The position numbers were made by a program, and so were the translations under genes. 14,033 nucleotides of DNA from JAWXBG01 sp034439875 (GTDB lineage: Bacteria > Bacteroidota > Bacteroidia > Flavobacteriales_D > Sanyastnellaceae): contig JAWXBG010000059.1 in the NCBI GenBank assembly GCA_034439875.1, positions 1 through 14,033 on the forward strand, written 5' to 3'. Shown here piece by piece: positions 1-6,668 of the stretch (position 1 is its first letter; each line of letters opens with the position of its first letter). The notes beneath the pieces are model-generated. The model did no database searches, was not told the DNA's origin, and saw only the letters and a program-made list of their open reading frames with translations.

Positions 1-537
1 CTCTTCAAAGTCGCCTGCAATACCAATTACCACAGCAAATTCGGTGAATCCGAAGCCTGTGTCAAAGAGATCAACGAAACCGCCGTCTTCTCCTACTTGT
101 TCAGCAGAGAGACAAATAGCCACATCAATATCCAGAGCTGTGCTTCCGGCAATGACAGATCCACCACCTGTATTACTTCCAGCGGTGCCAGAGAATACGA
201 TAGTACCACCATCAATGTCTTCAACGAATATCACACCGTTGTCGCCCGCATCATCAAACTGCCAACCATCAGGAGGATTTGTAAAACTCCAGTCGCGGTT
301 TTGCAAGTTCATGTTGATCAAGCGGTTGTTTGCCTCATCGTAGAAAGCTACTTTGGGCACACGGGTGATCATGTCGCTTACCTTTCTTTTCTGAATGTCG
401 CTCAGAGTAACTTTCTTATCAGGTTGTGCAACGTAGTTGCCATCGCCGTAAGTAAGTTCTTTCTGACAACCACCCAGAAGTATGGCGGCGAATCCGATCG
501 CTAGGACCGGCTTAAATGGAAAGGATTTCAGTATCAT
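1..537 (-). CDS. Secreted lipoprotein of unknown family (3' end cut by window edge)
   Basis: Reading the minus strand from the ATG at 537-535 gives an open frame of 179 codons that runs off the left edge, so the C-terminus is missing. The N-terminus is a lipoprotein signal: Lys4 and Lys9, a hydrophobic stretch at about residues 11-21, and a lipobox LLGGC with Cys24 as the lipidation site. After a polar linker the mature part is rich in Gly, Asp, Val and Phe, with alternating beta-type segments (for example VIFVEDIDGGTIVFSGTAG at about residues 101-119). It starts 5 bp after the stop of the beta-barrel gene, so the two are very probably cotranscribed. I do not recognise the family. A surface or periplasmic partner of the barrel protein is an inference from the pairing only. 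The lipoprotein call is firm; the function is unknown. Confidence 0.85.
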   Translation of the reverse strand, partial: MILKSFPFKPVLAIGFAAILLGGCQKELTYGDGNYVAQPDKKVTLSDIQKRKVSDMITRVPKVAFYDEANNRLINMNLQNRDWSFTNPPDGWQFDDAGDNGVIFVEDIDGGTIVFSGTAGSNTGGGSVIAGSTALDIDVAICLSAEQVGEDGGFVDLFDTGFGFTEFAVVIGIAGDFEE

Positions 538-542
538 GTCTA

Positions 543-1238
543 TTAGTTAAATAACCAACCAAGACGGAGCGTACCTTGAACGTTAGGTCCCCAAGCACTG
601 CTGCTTCCGTTGAGCATTGGATCAGGGTTCTCAGCATCGTCGATACCTGCAATTTCAACTTCAGTGTCTCTGTTGCTTGTAGTTTGGAAGCCAAATCCCA
701 ATTCCGCACCAAGATAGATATTATCTGCGAAATAGAAGTCAGTACCAGCTAACAAATTTAGACCGAATGTTGTAGACCCATCCTTTGTAGTGGTAGTAGC
801 AACTCCTGTGTCACCATCACCATTGATTACTGTCCACATTTCTTCTTCTACAGACTCGCTGTGTAAAGTCAAAGCGAGTTCAGCACCTACGTATGGAGAC
901 AATCTGTCTGTTCCAGCAAAGTGCATCTCATATCCTGGGCGGATGCTGATGTCCATACTCTTGTTGGTAGTATAGATCTCTGGTTGATCTGGATCACCTG
1001 ATTCTTCGGCTTGCATAGTCACATCTTTTGAAGTCTGGCCACCGAGGAATATTCCGATACGGATAGCGCTAGCTTCGCTGTTGAAGATACGAAGACGAAT
1101 ACCAGACATAGAAACTGGATTACCTCCAAGTGGAGCAAACGCAACTTCGAGGTTCTTCTCTCCGCCTGTTTGTTTTTGGGCAAATATGCCAGACATGGTC
1201 ATAAGTGCAAATGCAATAAACAAAATTGTCTTTTTCAT
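543..1238 (-). CDS. Small outer-membrane beta-barrel protein (porin-like)
   Basis: A 231-residue protein if started at the MKKTILFIAF methionine (ATG at 1238-1236). The frame stays open 14 codons further upstream, but that extension runs into the promoter region and would bury the signal peptide. Residues 1-20 form a signal peptide with probable cleavage at FA|Q (A20/Q21), a common Bacteroidota pattern. The mature chain shows repeated alternating amphipathic strands such as GIRLRIF, YLGAELGFGF and TLRLGWLF, separated by Asp/Ser/Thr-rich loops. It ends WLFN, so an aromatic residue sits one place from the end. This matches the 8-10-strand OmpA/OmpW-like 'outer membrane beta-barrel' families, but no OmpA peptidoglycan-binding domain is present. 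It is the first gene of a unit with the lipoprotein downstream and is insulated from glmS by a terminator. Substrate or role is unknown. Confidence 0.8.
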   Translation of the reverse strand: MKKTILFIAFALMTMSGIFAQKQTGGEKNLEVAFAPLGGNPVSMSGIRLRIFNSEASAIRIGIFLGGQTSKDVTMQAEESGDPDQPEIYTTNKSMDISIRPGYEMHFAGTDRLSPYVGAELALTLHSESVEEEMWTVINGDGDTGVATTTTKDGSTTFGLNLLAGTDFYFADNIYLGAELGFGFQTTSNRDTEVEIAGIDDAENPDPMLNGSSSAWGPNVQGTLRLGWLFN

Positions 1239-1252
1239 AACTGTTGAGTTTT

Positions 1253-1281
1253 GGATTATAGTGTGCCTGCAAGTATCCAAA
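1253..1281 (-). promoter_or_regulatory. Candidate promoter of the beta-barrel/lipoprotein unit
   Basis: On the minus strand TTTG (1281-1278) is followed, after exactly 17 bases, by TATAATCC (1260-1253). The spacing suits a Bacteroidota -33/-7 pair, but the downstream box matches only the TA of TANNTTTG and looks more like a classical TATAAT. The leader before the ATG at 1238 would be very short. The T tract of the glmS terminator overlaps the -33 element. Weak prediction. Confidence 0.25.
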
Positions 1282-1331
1282 AAAAATACCTCAATGTTTA
1301 TAAGGTGTTTACCTTATTTCAAACATGAGGT
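1279..1331 (-). terminator. Compound intrinsic terminator after glmS
   Basis: In minus-strand order the 5' arm ACCTCA/TGTTT (1331-1321) pairs with AAACA/TGAGGT (1299-1288, one unpaired base). Inside it lies a second perfect 7-bp stem ATAAGGT/ACCTTAT (1317-1311 with 1306-1300) with an AAAC loop. Eight T residues follow (1286-1279). It begins 26 bases beyond the glmS stop codon and lies wholly before the beta-barrel gene, so it should separate the two transcription units. Confidence 0.85.
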
Positions 1332-1356
1332 GTTAATAATGTTCCTGCAAATCGGG

Positions 1357-3201
1357 CTATTCTACGGTAACAGACTTGGCAAGGTTACGAGGCTGGTCAA
1401 CATTGCATCCACGCATCACAGCTATATGATATGCAAGCAGTTGCAACGGAATTACCGAAACTATGGGGACCAAACTGTCGTCAGTTTTTGGGATTTCAAT
1501 GATGTGATCAGCCAATCCACGAACAGTTTTATCACCCGCAGTGACGATTGCTGTCACTTTTCCCTTCCTTGCTTTTACCTCTTGAATGTTAGAAACTACC
1601 TTTTCATACGAGTGTCCCTGAGTCGCAATAACAAAAACAGGCATCTCTTCATCTATTAATGCGATAGGGCCATGTTTCATTTCGGCAGCCGGATATCCTT
1701 CCGCATGGATGTACGATATCTCCTTGAGTTTCAGCGCCCCTTCTAGCGCTACAGGAAAACTGTAGCCCCTACCCATATATAGTGCGTTGCGGTGATCTTT
1801 AAAAATTTCCGCAATTGTTTCAACTATTGCGTTGGTTTTCAGTACTTCTTCTACTTTGTCGGGCATGGCATTCAACTCGGCCATCAACCTATTAATACGT
1901 TCTGACGCCAAGGTACCCCTTTTTATAGCTACAGCCAATGCTATGAGATAGAGCACAGTAACCTGAGCAGTAAAGGCTTTGGTGGATGCAACACCTATTT
2001 CAGGACCGGCGTGTGTATATGCTCCACTGTCGGTTGCCCTAGAAATGCTTGACCCTACAACGTTGCATACTCCAAAAATGAAAGCGCCCCTTTCTTTGGC
2101 CAATTGTATTGCTGCCAAGGTGTCTGCCGTTTCGCCCGACTGTGAGATAGCGATTACAATATCATCTTTTTCCAAAACAGGATTCCGATAGCGGAACTCA
2201 GAAGCATATTCTACTTCGACCGGAATTCTAGCGAAATCTTCAAAAAGATATTCTGCCACCAAACCAGCGTGCCAACTCGTACCACATGCTACTACTATAA
2301 TACGTCGTGCCTTGATCCAACGCTCTGCGTTGTCGTCTATGCCGCTCATTTTTATAAGTCCATGCTGAAGATTGAGCCTACCACGGATACAATCGCGGAT
2401 AGAACGAGGCTGCTCAAAGATCTCCTTTAACATGAAAGAGTCGTATCCGCCCTTTTCAATGGCCTCAAGTTTGAACTCGAGAGCTTGTATGCTTGGAGTC
2501 TTAGGCTGATTATGTATGTTCACAATCTTTAGTCCCGTCTTTTTGTCTAACAACGCCAATTCCTCATCTTCCAAGTAAACCACATTTTTGGTATACTCTA
2601 TTATGGGTGTGGCATCAGACGCAAGATAGAAGTCGCCCTCAGATCCAATTCCAATAACCAACGGACTGCTTTTTTTTGCTGCAATAAGTCTGTCCGGATT
2701 CGATTTGTCTATTACCACAATGGCATAGGCTCCGATCACCTCGCCCAACGCAATTCGAACGGCATCGAAAAGATCAACTTTTTCTTTTTGCTGTACTTCT
2801 TCTATGAAATGAATGAGTACTTCTGTATCCGTTTCACTCACGAAGTTGTGACCGCGATTTTGAAGTTCTTCTTTCAAAGTAGCGTAGTTCTCTATAATTC
2901 CATTGTGGATGATAGCGAGATTGCCACTACCCGAAAGATGGGGATGTGCATTTACATCATTCGGAACTCCATGTGTGGCCCACCGGGTATGACCAATGCC
3001 AATATTCCCGACAAGTGATTTTCCTTGAACCAGTGTCTCCAGATCCATCACCTTGCCCTTGCACTTATGCATGTCGAAGGAGCCTTCGTTTATCATTACA
3101 ACTCCCGCGCTGTCATAGCCACGGTATTCTAGTCTTTTAAGACCTTTGATAAGAATCGGATAAGCATCCTGATCTCCAACATAACCAACTATACCACACA
3201 T
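1357..3201 (-). CDS. glmS: Glutamine--fructose-6-phosphate aminotransferase (isomerizing)
   Basis: Converts fructose-6-phosphate plus glutamine into glucosamine-6-phosphate, the first committed step to UDP-GlcNAc for peptidoglycan and LPS, in the cytoplasm. The 614-residue length is close to E. coli GlmS (609). The N-terminal glutaminase domain (about 2-230) has the nucleophile Cys2 in MCGIVGYVG, then LEYRGYDSAG (24-33), HTRWATHG (71-78), HNGIIENY (99-106) and SETDTEV (122-128). Two SIS sugar-isomerase domains follow (about 290-430 and 465-600), with CGTSWHAG, SQSGETADT and EGYPAAEMKHGP. Glu494, His510 and Lys609 align with the E. coli isomerase residues 488, 504 and 603. The end is the canonical DQPRNLAKSVTVE. 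It starts 24 bp after the DUF4270 stop, so it is probably the last gene of that operon. No glmS ribozyme could fit in that gap. Confidence 0.98.
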   Translation of the reverse strand: MCGIVGYVGDQDAYPILIKGLKRLEYRGYDSAGVVMINEGSFDMHKCKGKVMDLETLVQGKSLVGNIGIGHTRWATHGVPNDVNAHPHLSGSGNLAIIHNGIIENYATLKEELQNRGHNFVSETDTEVLIHFIEEVQQKEKVDLFDAVRIALGEVIGAYAIVVIDKSNPDRLIAAKKSSPLVIGIGSEGDFYLASDATPIIEYTKNVVYLEDEELALLDKKTGLKIVNIHNQPKTPSIQALEFKLEAIEKGGYDSFMLKEIFEQPRSIRDCIRGRLNLQHGLIKMSGIDDNAERWIKARRIIVVACGTSWHAGLVAEYLFEDFARIPVEVEYASEFRYRNPVLEKDDIVIAISQSGETADTLAAIQLAKERGAFIFGVCNVVGSSISRATDSGAYTHAGPEIGVASTKAFTAQVTVLYLIALAVAIKRGTLASERINRLMAELNAMPDKVEEVLKTNAIVETIAEIFKDHRNALYMGRGYSFPVALEGALKLKEISYIHAEGYPAAEMKHGPIALIDEEMPVFVIATQGHSYEKVVSNIQEVKARKGKVTAIVTAGDKTVRGLADHIIEIPKTDDSLVPIVSVIPLQLLAYHIAVMRGCNVDQPRNLAKSVTVE

Positions 3202-3225
3202 ATTTCGTACTTTTTAGGGCAATGA

Positions 3226-4554
3226 TTATTCGCTAAATGTAAGTTCAAGTCTCATTTTGTTGTCTGATGTTGAACCCGGACCAGCAAGAACTACTCGATT
3301 TACAGTTACACCAGCACTGTTGCTCACAACGTAAATACCTGTATCAGGAATCTCTCCCGCAAGCACTTGCTGCACGTAACGCGTAATGTTGTATTTGTAA
3401 AACATACTACTCTCGTCAAAATTACCTCCTATACTATGACTACCTGTATTTTGGTCGGGCAGCAAGGCATTGTCGCCATTTTCATTTTTGTATAAAAGAA
3501 AGAGTAAGCTCTGGGGTGAGTATCTCGAAATATCAGCGTCTACAACTGGAATGATAAGTTCGGCCTTGTTGATGGTGATATTTCCGAAGGATTTGTAGTC
3601 TTCTAAAAATGGAAACTGAATGATGGTTTTTATTCCTGCAGCAGATTGAACGTAATTCAACTCTGTTCCATCCACTTCTGCATTTTCAATGCCACTCAAA
3701 ACGGTTGCGCTATAGTCATGCTCTATTTGTGTAAATCGAACGCAATCGGAATTGATATTGAACACATAACTCAGGGTATCTGGAGTCTCATCGTCGAGGT
3801 CTCTATAAAAAATGGTGAGTTTGCTATCTGAATCCACCAAATCATAATTGACCACAGCGCCTTGTTCGGTGAGCGAACGTATATAGAGACCTTTAAAGTA
3901 CTCTATGAAAACAATATTGTCAACCAAAACCGAAGGATCGGCTGTCATCAATTCATTCCCAAGATCTATGTCTAAAGGAATGCGCACTTGCGGCTGAAGT
4001 GAATCTCCATCAACAATGCTAAAATCGTTGATACTTATTTCTTGAATAGCACCTTGGCTAGCGACCAGATCCTTGGTTTCATCTATTTGCACTCTATAGT
4101 TGGTGAAATAGGAAGTATCTGTGTACAGATCTTCAGTGACTTTGAAGACTTGAAAAGCTTGTGGAACGGGGCGTCCGTAAAATTGTCCACTATATACCAT
4201 CGATAGAACCACGGAATCCACTTCGAAAATTTCAGGGAAGACTACATTGGATGACGAAAGTTTTATCTGAGCAACTGCCGATGCGCGGGTCTTTCCAAAA
4301 ATTGGGTCAGTGTAATTACCTAACATTATACTCGTAAGTTCGTCGGTGCGAAGAGAATCTTCCTTCAAACTTGAAGCCCTCAGAGTGGTTGTATCAGAAA
4401 CAAAATAGCCAAGTAGATCATCTCCAGGTTGAAGCTCTAGTCCAATACTATTCTCAGGTTTTTCACAACCGACAAAAAGGATTCCGACAAAGACGGTCAA
4501 GTAAAAAAGCCTCAATTTCTTGAGGCTATTGTATGGATTATAAATCATGTTCAT
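3226..4554 (-). CDS. DUF4270 family lipoprotein
   Basis: A predicted lipoprotein of 442 residues from the ATG at 4554. A second ATG lies two codons on, at 4548. The open frame extends upstream to 4587, but that would overlap the GlgA-like gene, so the later start is preferred. The N-terminus holds a KKLR basic patch, a hydrophobic stretch and the lipobox LFVGC (Cys30). After the cysteine comes ENSIGLELQPGDDLLGYF, the pattern typical of DUF4270 (Bacteroidota proteins of unknown function). The rest is beta-rich, with a late segment (YNITRYVQQVLAGEIPDTGIY) resembling the C-terminal half of that family. It lies between the GlgA-like gene (7 bp upstream) and glmS (24 bp downstream). A terminator-like hairpin sits inside codons near its start. 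The family call is confident; no biochemical role is claimed. Confidence 0.85.
   Translation of the reverse strand: MNMIYNPYNSLKKLRLFYLTVFVGILFVGCEKPENSIGLELQPGDDLLGYFVSDTTTLRASSLKEDSLRTDELTSIMLGNYTDPIFGKTRASAVAQIKLSSSNVVFPEIFEVDSVVLSMVYSGQFYGRPVPQAFQVFKVTEDLYTDTSYFTNYRVQIDETKDLVASQGAIQEISINDFSIVDGDSLQPQVRIPLDIDLGNELMTADPSVLVDNIVFIEYFKGLYIRSLTEQGAVVNYDLVDSDSKLTIFYRDLDDETPDTLSYVFNINSDCVRFTQIEHDYSATVLSGIENAEVDGTELNYVQSAAGIKTIIQFPFLEDYKSFGNITINKAELIIPVVDADISRYSPQSLLFLLYKNENGDNALLPDQNTGSHSIGGNFDESSMFYKYNITRYVQQVLAGEIPDTGIYVVSNSAGVTVNRVVLAGPGSTSDNKMRLELTFSE
4503..4527 (-). terminator. Intrinsic terminator or attenuator inside the start of the DUF4270 gene
   Basis: On the minus strand AGCCTCAA (4527-4520), loop GAAA (a GNRA tetraloop), and TTGAGGCT (4515-4508) form a perfect 8-bp stem. 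The final T of the stem begins a run of six T (4508-4503). It starts 34 bases past the GlgA-like stop codon, a usual distance for a terminator of that gene. However, it falls 9-17 codons into the DUF4270 frame and encodes part of the signal peptide n-region. Partial readthrough would let it set the ratio of the first gene to the downstream genes. Confidence 0.7.
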
Positions 4555-4561
4555 TAATAAA

Positions 4562-5389
4562 TCAACCAACCAAGACTGGTTTACCATCTACTACAGAATC
4601 AAAAAACTCGTCAACCGCTGTCAGATAATCGCCCTCAGCGTGCTGCTTCAATACAGGGATATCAAGTCCTTCAATATGTTCAACTAGCTTTTGGTCCATA
4701 GACTCATGCCCAACGATAAAGGCATCAGAATATTGGGCAGCCATTTTGATCACGTTTTCATAAGTAGGATTCTCGAGTAGAGTAGTACTAGACTTCGCAA
4801 TATTATCGAAAGAGATTTTTTCAGAAATCTTTGAATCTAGCTCCCCTTCAAATGCATCATCGTAAGCAGAGAAAATAACTTTGGCATCTGAGAAATGCGG
4901 ATCGCGCTTATATAGCTCCTTGATATAAAGTGGCATTAGGGCGGTGAACCATCCGTGACAGTGAATGATATCGGGTGCCCAGCCTAGCTTTTTAACTGTT
5001 TCCAGAACCCCTTTGGTAAAAAAGATCATTCTTTCATCATTATCGCCAAAAAACTTTCCTTTTTCATCGTGATGGAAGGATTTTCTATGAAAATACTCTT
5101 CGTTGTCGATGAAATAAACCTGCAATCTTATTTGAGGTATTGACGCTACTTTGATAATCAAAGGGTGGTCGGTGTCGTTCACGATCAAGTTCATTCCCGA
5201 CAATCGAATCACTTCATGCAACTGGTGTCTACGCTCATTTATTTTTCCGTAGCGTGGCATGAAAATCCTTGTTTCTTTGCCTTTTTCGTGAACGGCTTGA
5301 GGTATTTGACGTGCTGAAAGGCTATTGGGAGAATCTGCTGAGAATGGAACAATCTCTTGAGATACGAATAATACTCTTGTCTTACTCAT
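4562..5389 (-). CDS. Half-length glycogen/starch-synthase-like protein (GT5 N-terminal domain only)
   Basis: The 275 residues match the N-terminal Rossmann domain of GT5 glycogen/starch synthases: the opening RVLFVSQEIVPFS, RIFMPRYGKI (41-50), VYFIDNEEYF (91-100) and WAPDIIHCHGWFTALMPLYIK (137-157, the region of PDIVHxHDW in GlgA). Full bacterial GlgA is about 480 residues with a second GT-B domain; here the protein ends after the first. The ADP-glucose-binding KxGGL motif expected near residue 18 is replaced by ADSPNSL, and HDW reads HGW. Standard glycogen synthase activity is therefore doubtful. Short proteins of this type are widespread in Bacteroidota and are often annotated as glycogen synthase. 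It is the first gene of the leftward operon and divergent from panC. The fold is confident; the reaction is unknown. Confidence 0.85.
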   Translation of the reverse strand: MSKTRVLFVSQEIVPFSADSPNSLSARQIPQAVHEKGKETRIFMPRYGKINERRHQLHEVIRLSGMNLIVNDTDHPLIIKVASIPQIRLQVYFIDNEEYFHRKSFHHDEKGKFFGDNDERMIFFTKGVLETVKKLGWAPDIIHCHGWFTALMPLYIKELYKRDPHFSDAKVIFSAYDDAFEGELDSKISEKISFDNIAKSSTTLLENPTYENVIKMAAQYSDAFIVGHESMDQKLVEHIEGLDIPVLKQHAEGDYLTAVDEFFDSVVDGKPVLVG

Positions 5390-5402
5390 GTGTAGATATC
5401 GC

Positions 5403-5430
5403 TTTCGTAATGAACCGCAAATTTACGAAA
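5403..5430. promoter_or_regulatory. 8-bp inverted repeat, possible operator
   Basis: TTTCGTAA (5403-5410) and its exact reverse complement TTACGAAA (5423-5430) are separated by 12 bases, giving 20 bases centre to centre, about two helical turns. The right arm overlaps the leftward TAAATTTG box, and the dyad spans the likely leftward transcription start. It could be a dimeric regulator site or, in RNA, a 5' hairpin. No known regulator is recognised. Confidence 0.4.
5418..5425 (-). promoter_or_regulatory. -7 promoter box for the GlgA-like/DUF4270/glmS operon
   Basis: The minus strand reads TAAATTTG, a full match to the Bacteroidota -7 consensus TANNTTTG. It lies 28 bases upstream of the start codon at 5389. 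No clear TTTG -33 element is found at the usual distance, so the call rests on the -7 match and the position in a divergent intergenic region. Confidence 0.55.
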
Positions 5431-5456
5431 TAATAACCAACCTTCGATGATTACAA

Positions 5457-5464
5457 TAGATTTG
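5457..5464 (+). promoter_or_regulatory. -7 promoter box for panC
   Basis: TAGATTTG matches TANNTTTG in full and lies 28 bases upstream of the panC GTG start. With the usual spacing, transcription would start near 5471 and give a leader of about 20 bases. The -33 element is not obvious. Confidence 0.5.
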
Positions 5465-5492
5465 ACCCTTTTTATTTAATACGTATTGCCTA

Positions 5493-6344
5493 GTGTCCCT
5501 GTTGCACTTTACTCACCCGGCCCCTATGGGTCAATGGATTCAAGCGCTGAAACATGCCGGAAAACGAATCGGTTTTGTACCTACAATGGGTGCACTGCAC
5601 GAGGGTCATATATCATTGGTTCACAATGCATTGGAGCATTGTGATGTGCTTATAGTCTCAATTTTTGTTAACCCTACGCAATTCAATGATCCCAAGGATT
5701 TGCTCAAATACCCTAAAACGTTACCCTCTGACGTTGAAATGCTCTTGAAATGTCCTTGCAATGCGGTGTTTGTTCCCACAATATCAGATATTTACCCTGA
5801 GGGCCAGTTTAAAGACGAATGGGAATTGGGCCCTTCAAAGGATGTCTTGGAGGGTGAGTTTCGTCCGGGTCATTTTGATGGCGTCCTAACGGTAGTGAGC
5901 CGACTTTTTGAGCTTGTAAAACCTGACTATGCTTTTTTTGGAGAAAAAGACTTCCAACAGCAGTATCTGATCAAAAAAATGGCTGAAAAGGAAGGGAATC
6001 AGGTTAAAGTCCTGTCTTTCCCAACAATCCGCGAAAGCAACGGCCTAGCCATGAGTTCTAGAAACCGCAGACTGCAATCCGACGATGTGATCGTGGCTGC
6101 AGGAATATACAAGATTCTTCTGCAAATGAAGGTTCAAAGGAAAAATCTGGGTCCGCAGGAATTAGAGGAGTGGGGAAACAAGAATTTGAATCGACCGGGA
6201 ATTATAGACATCGAATACCTCAAGGTGGTAAAAACAAGCGATCTTTCCTCTGTTGAAATATGGGAGGAAAATGAAGGCCACATTGCCTTGCTTGCCGCCT
6301 GGGTGGGGGGTGTTAGGCTTCTTGATAATATTTTCCTCGACTAG
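5493..6344 (+). CDS. panC: Pantothenate synthetase (pantoate--beta-alanine ligase)
   Basis: Joins pantoate and beta-alanine with ATP hydrolysis to AMP, the last step of vitamin B5 synthesis, in the cytoplasm. The 283-residue length is normal for the family. Motifs in order: FVPTMGALHEGH (28-39, the HxGH nucleotide site with His36 and His39), VSIFVNPTQFN (55-65, pantoate pocket), EFRPGHFDGVLTVV (122-135), FFGEKDFQQQ (148-157) and the KMSKS-like GLAMSSRNRRL (184-194). The start is GTG. It places 28 residues before VPTMG, as in other PanC proteins, whereas the first ATG (residue 12) would remove the first helix and strand region. It is divergent from the GlgA-like gene. panD, a frequent downstream partner in Bacteroidota, is absent here; tatA follows instead after 134 bp. 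Confidence 0.97.
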   Translation: MSLLHFTHPAPMGQWIQALKHAGKRIGFVPTMGALHEGHISLVHNALEHCDVLIVSIFVNPTQFNDPKDLLKYPKTLPSDVEMLLKCPCNAVFVPTISDIYPEGQFKDEWELGPSKDVLEGEFRPGHFDGVLTVVSRLFELVKPDYAFFGEKDFQQQYLIKKMAEKEGNQVKVLSFPTIRESNGLAMSSRNRRLQSDDVIVAAGIYKILLQMKVQRKNLGPQELEEWGNKNLNRPGIIDIEYLKVVKTSDLSSVEIWEENEGHIALLAAWVGGVRLLDNIFLD

Positions 6345-6448
6345 CATATATATAGTATCCAAGCAAAGATATTTCTCCATAGGGTGAAGAAAATTGCGGA
6401 TTTGTAGTTTTAAGGAGAATTGTCTTATTCATTTCATTTTGCAGACTC

Positions 6449-6456
6449 TATCTTTG
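6449..6456 (+). promoter_or_regulatory. -7 promoter box for tatA-gatA
   Basis: TATCTTTG is a full match to TANNTTTG, 22 bases before the tatA ATG, in the 134-bp gap after panC. A TTTG -33 element at normal spacing is not evident. The predicted leader is about 15 bases. Confidence 0.5.
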
Positions 6457-6478
6457 ACACCCAATTAAATATTACATC

Positions 6479-6643
6479 ATGGGTATTGGCGGAAAAGAAT
6501 GGTTGATCATTCTGATTGTGGTTCTTCTCCTCTTCGGAGGCAAAAAGATTCCTGAACTAATGCGCGGCCTCGGAAGAGGCGTGAAAGAGTTTAAGGATGC
6601 TTCTAAAGGCGAGTCCAAGGAAGTTGAAAAAACAGAGAATTAA
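6479..6643 (+). CDS. tatA: Sec-independent protein translocase subunit TatA
   Basis: A 54-residue protein that forms the oligomeric channel component of the twin-arginine translocase, which exports folded proteins across the inner membrane. The sequence has the complete TatA layout: a short periplasmic N-terminus, a transmembrane helix at about residues 8-20 (WLIILIVVLLLFG), the hinge FGGKKIPELMRGLGRG (19-34) with the conserved Phe-Gly and Pro, an amphipathic helix GVKEFKDA (34-41), and a short charged tail rich in Lys/Glu. Many Bacteroidota TatA proteins are about this size. It is preceded by a good -7 box and followed after 25 bp by gatA, so the two are probably cotranscribed. TatC is not in the window. 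TatB or TatE are alternatives, but the short tail and hinge favour TatA. Confidence 0.93.
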   Translation: MGIGGKEWLIILIVVLLLFGGKKIPELMRGLGRGVKEFKDASKGESKEVEKTEN

Positions 6644-6668
6644 TTCATCAGATTAGTCAGATAGTATC

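Noticed and set aside
44..504. Two overlapping plus-strand frames of 99 and 135 codons
   Set aside because: They are antisense to the minus-strand lipoprotein frame, which has a signal peptide, a lipobox and tight linkage to its neighbour. Their composition shows no domain.
1081..1659. 192-codon plus-strand frame
   Set aside because: It lies opposite the start of the barrel gene, the terminator and the 3' end of glmS, and is low-quality Cys/Ser/Phe-rich sequence.
3202..3225. Possible glmS ribozyme or leader element upstream of glmS
   Set aside because: The gap to the DUF4270 stop is 24 bp, too short for the ribozyme, and such ribozymes are typical of Gram-positive bacteria.
550..4577. Shared AACCAACCAAGAC stretch at the 3' ends of the barrel gene (near 551) and the GlgA-like gene (near 4565)
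   Set aside because: Both copies are coding and only about 13 bases long. They encode similar C-terminal residues by chance and no third copy with flanking structure was seen.
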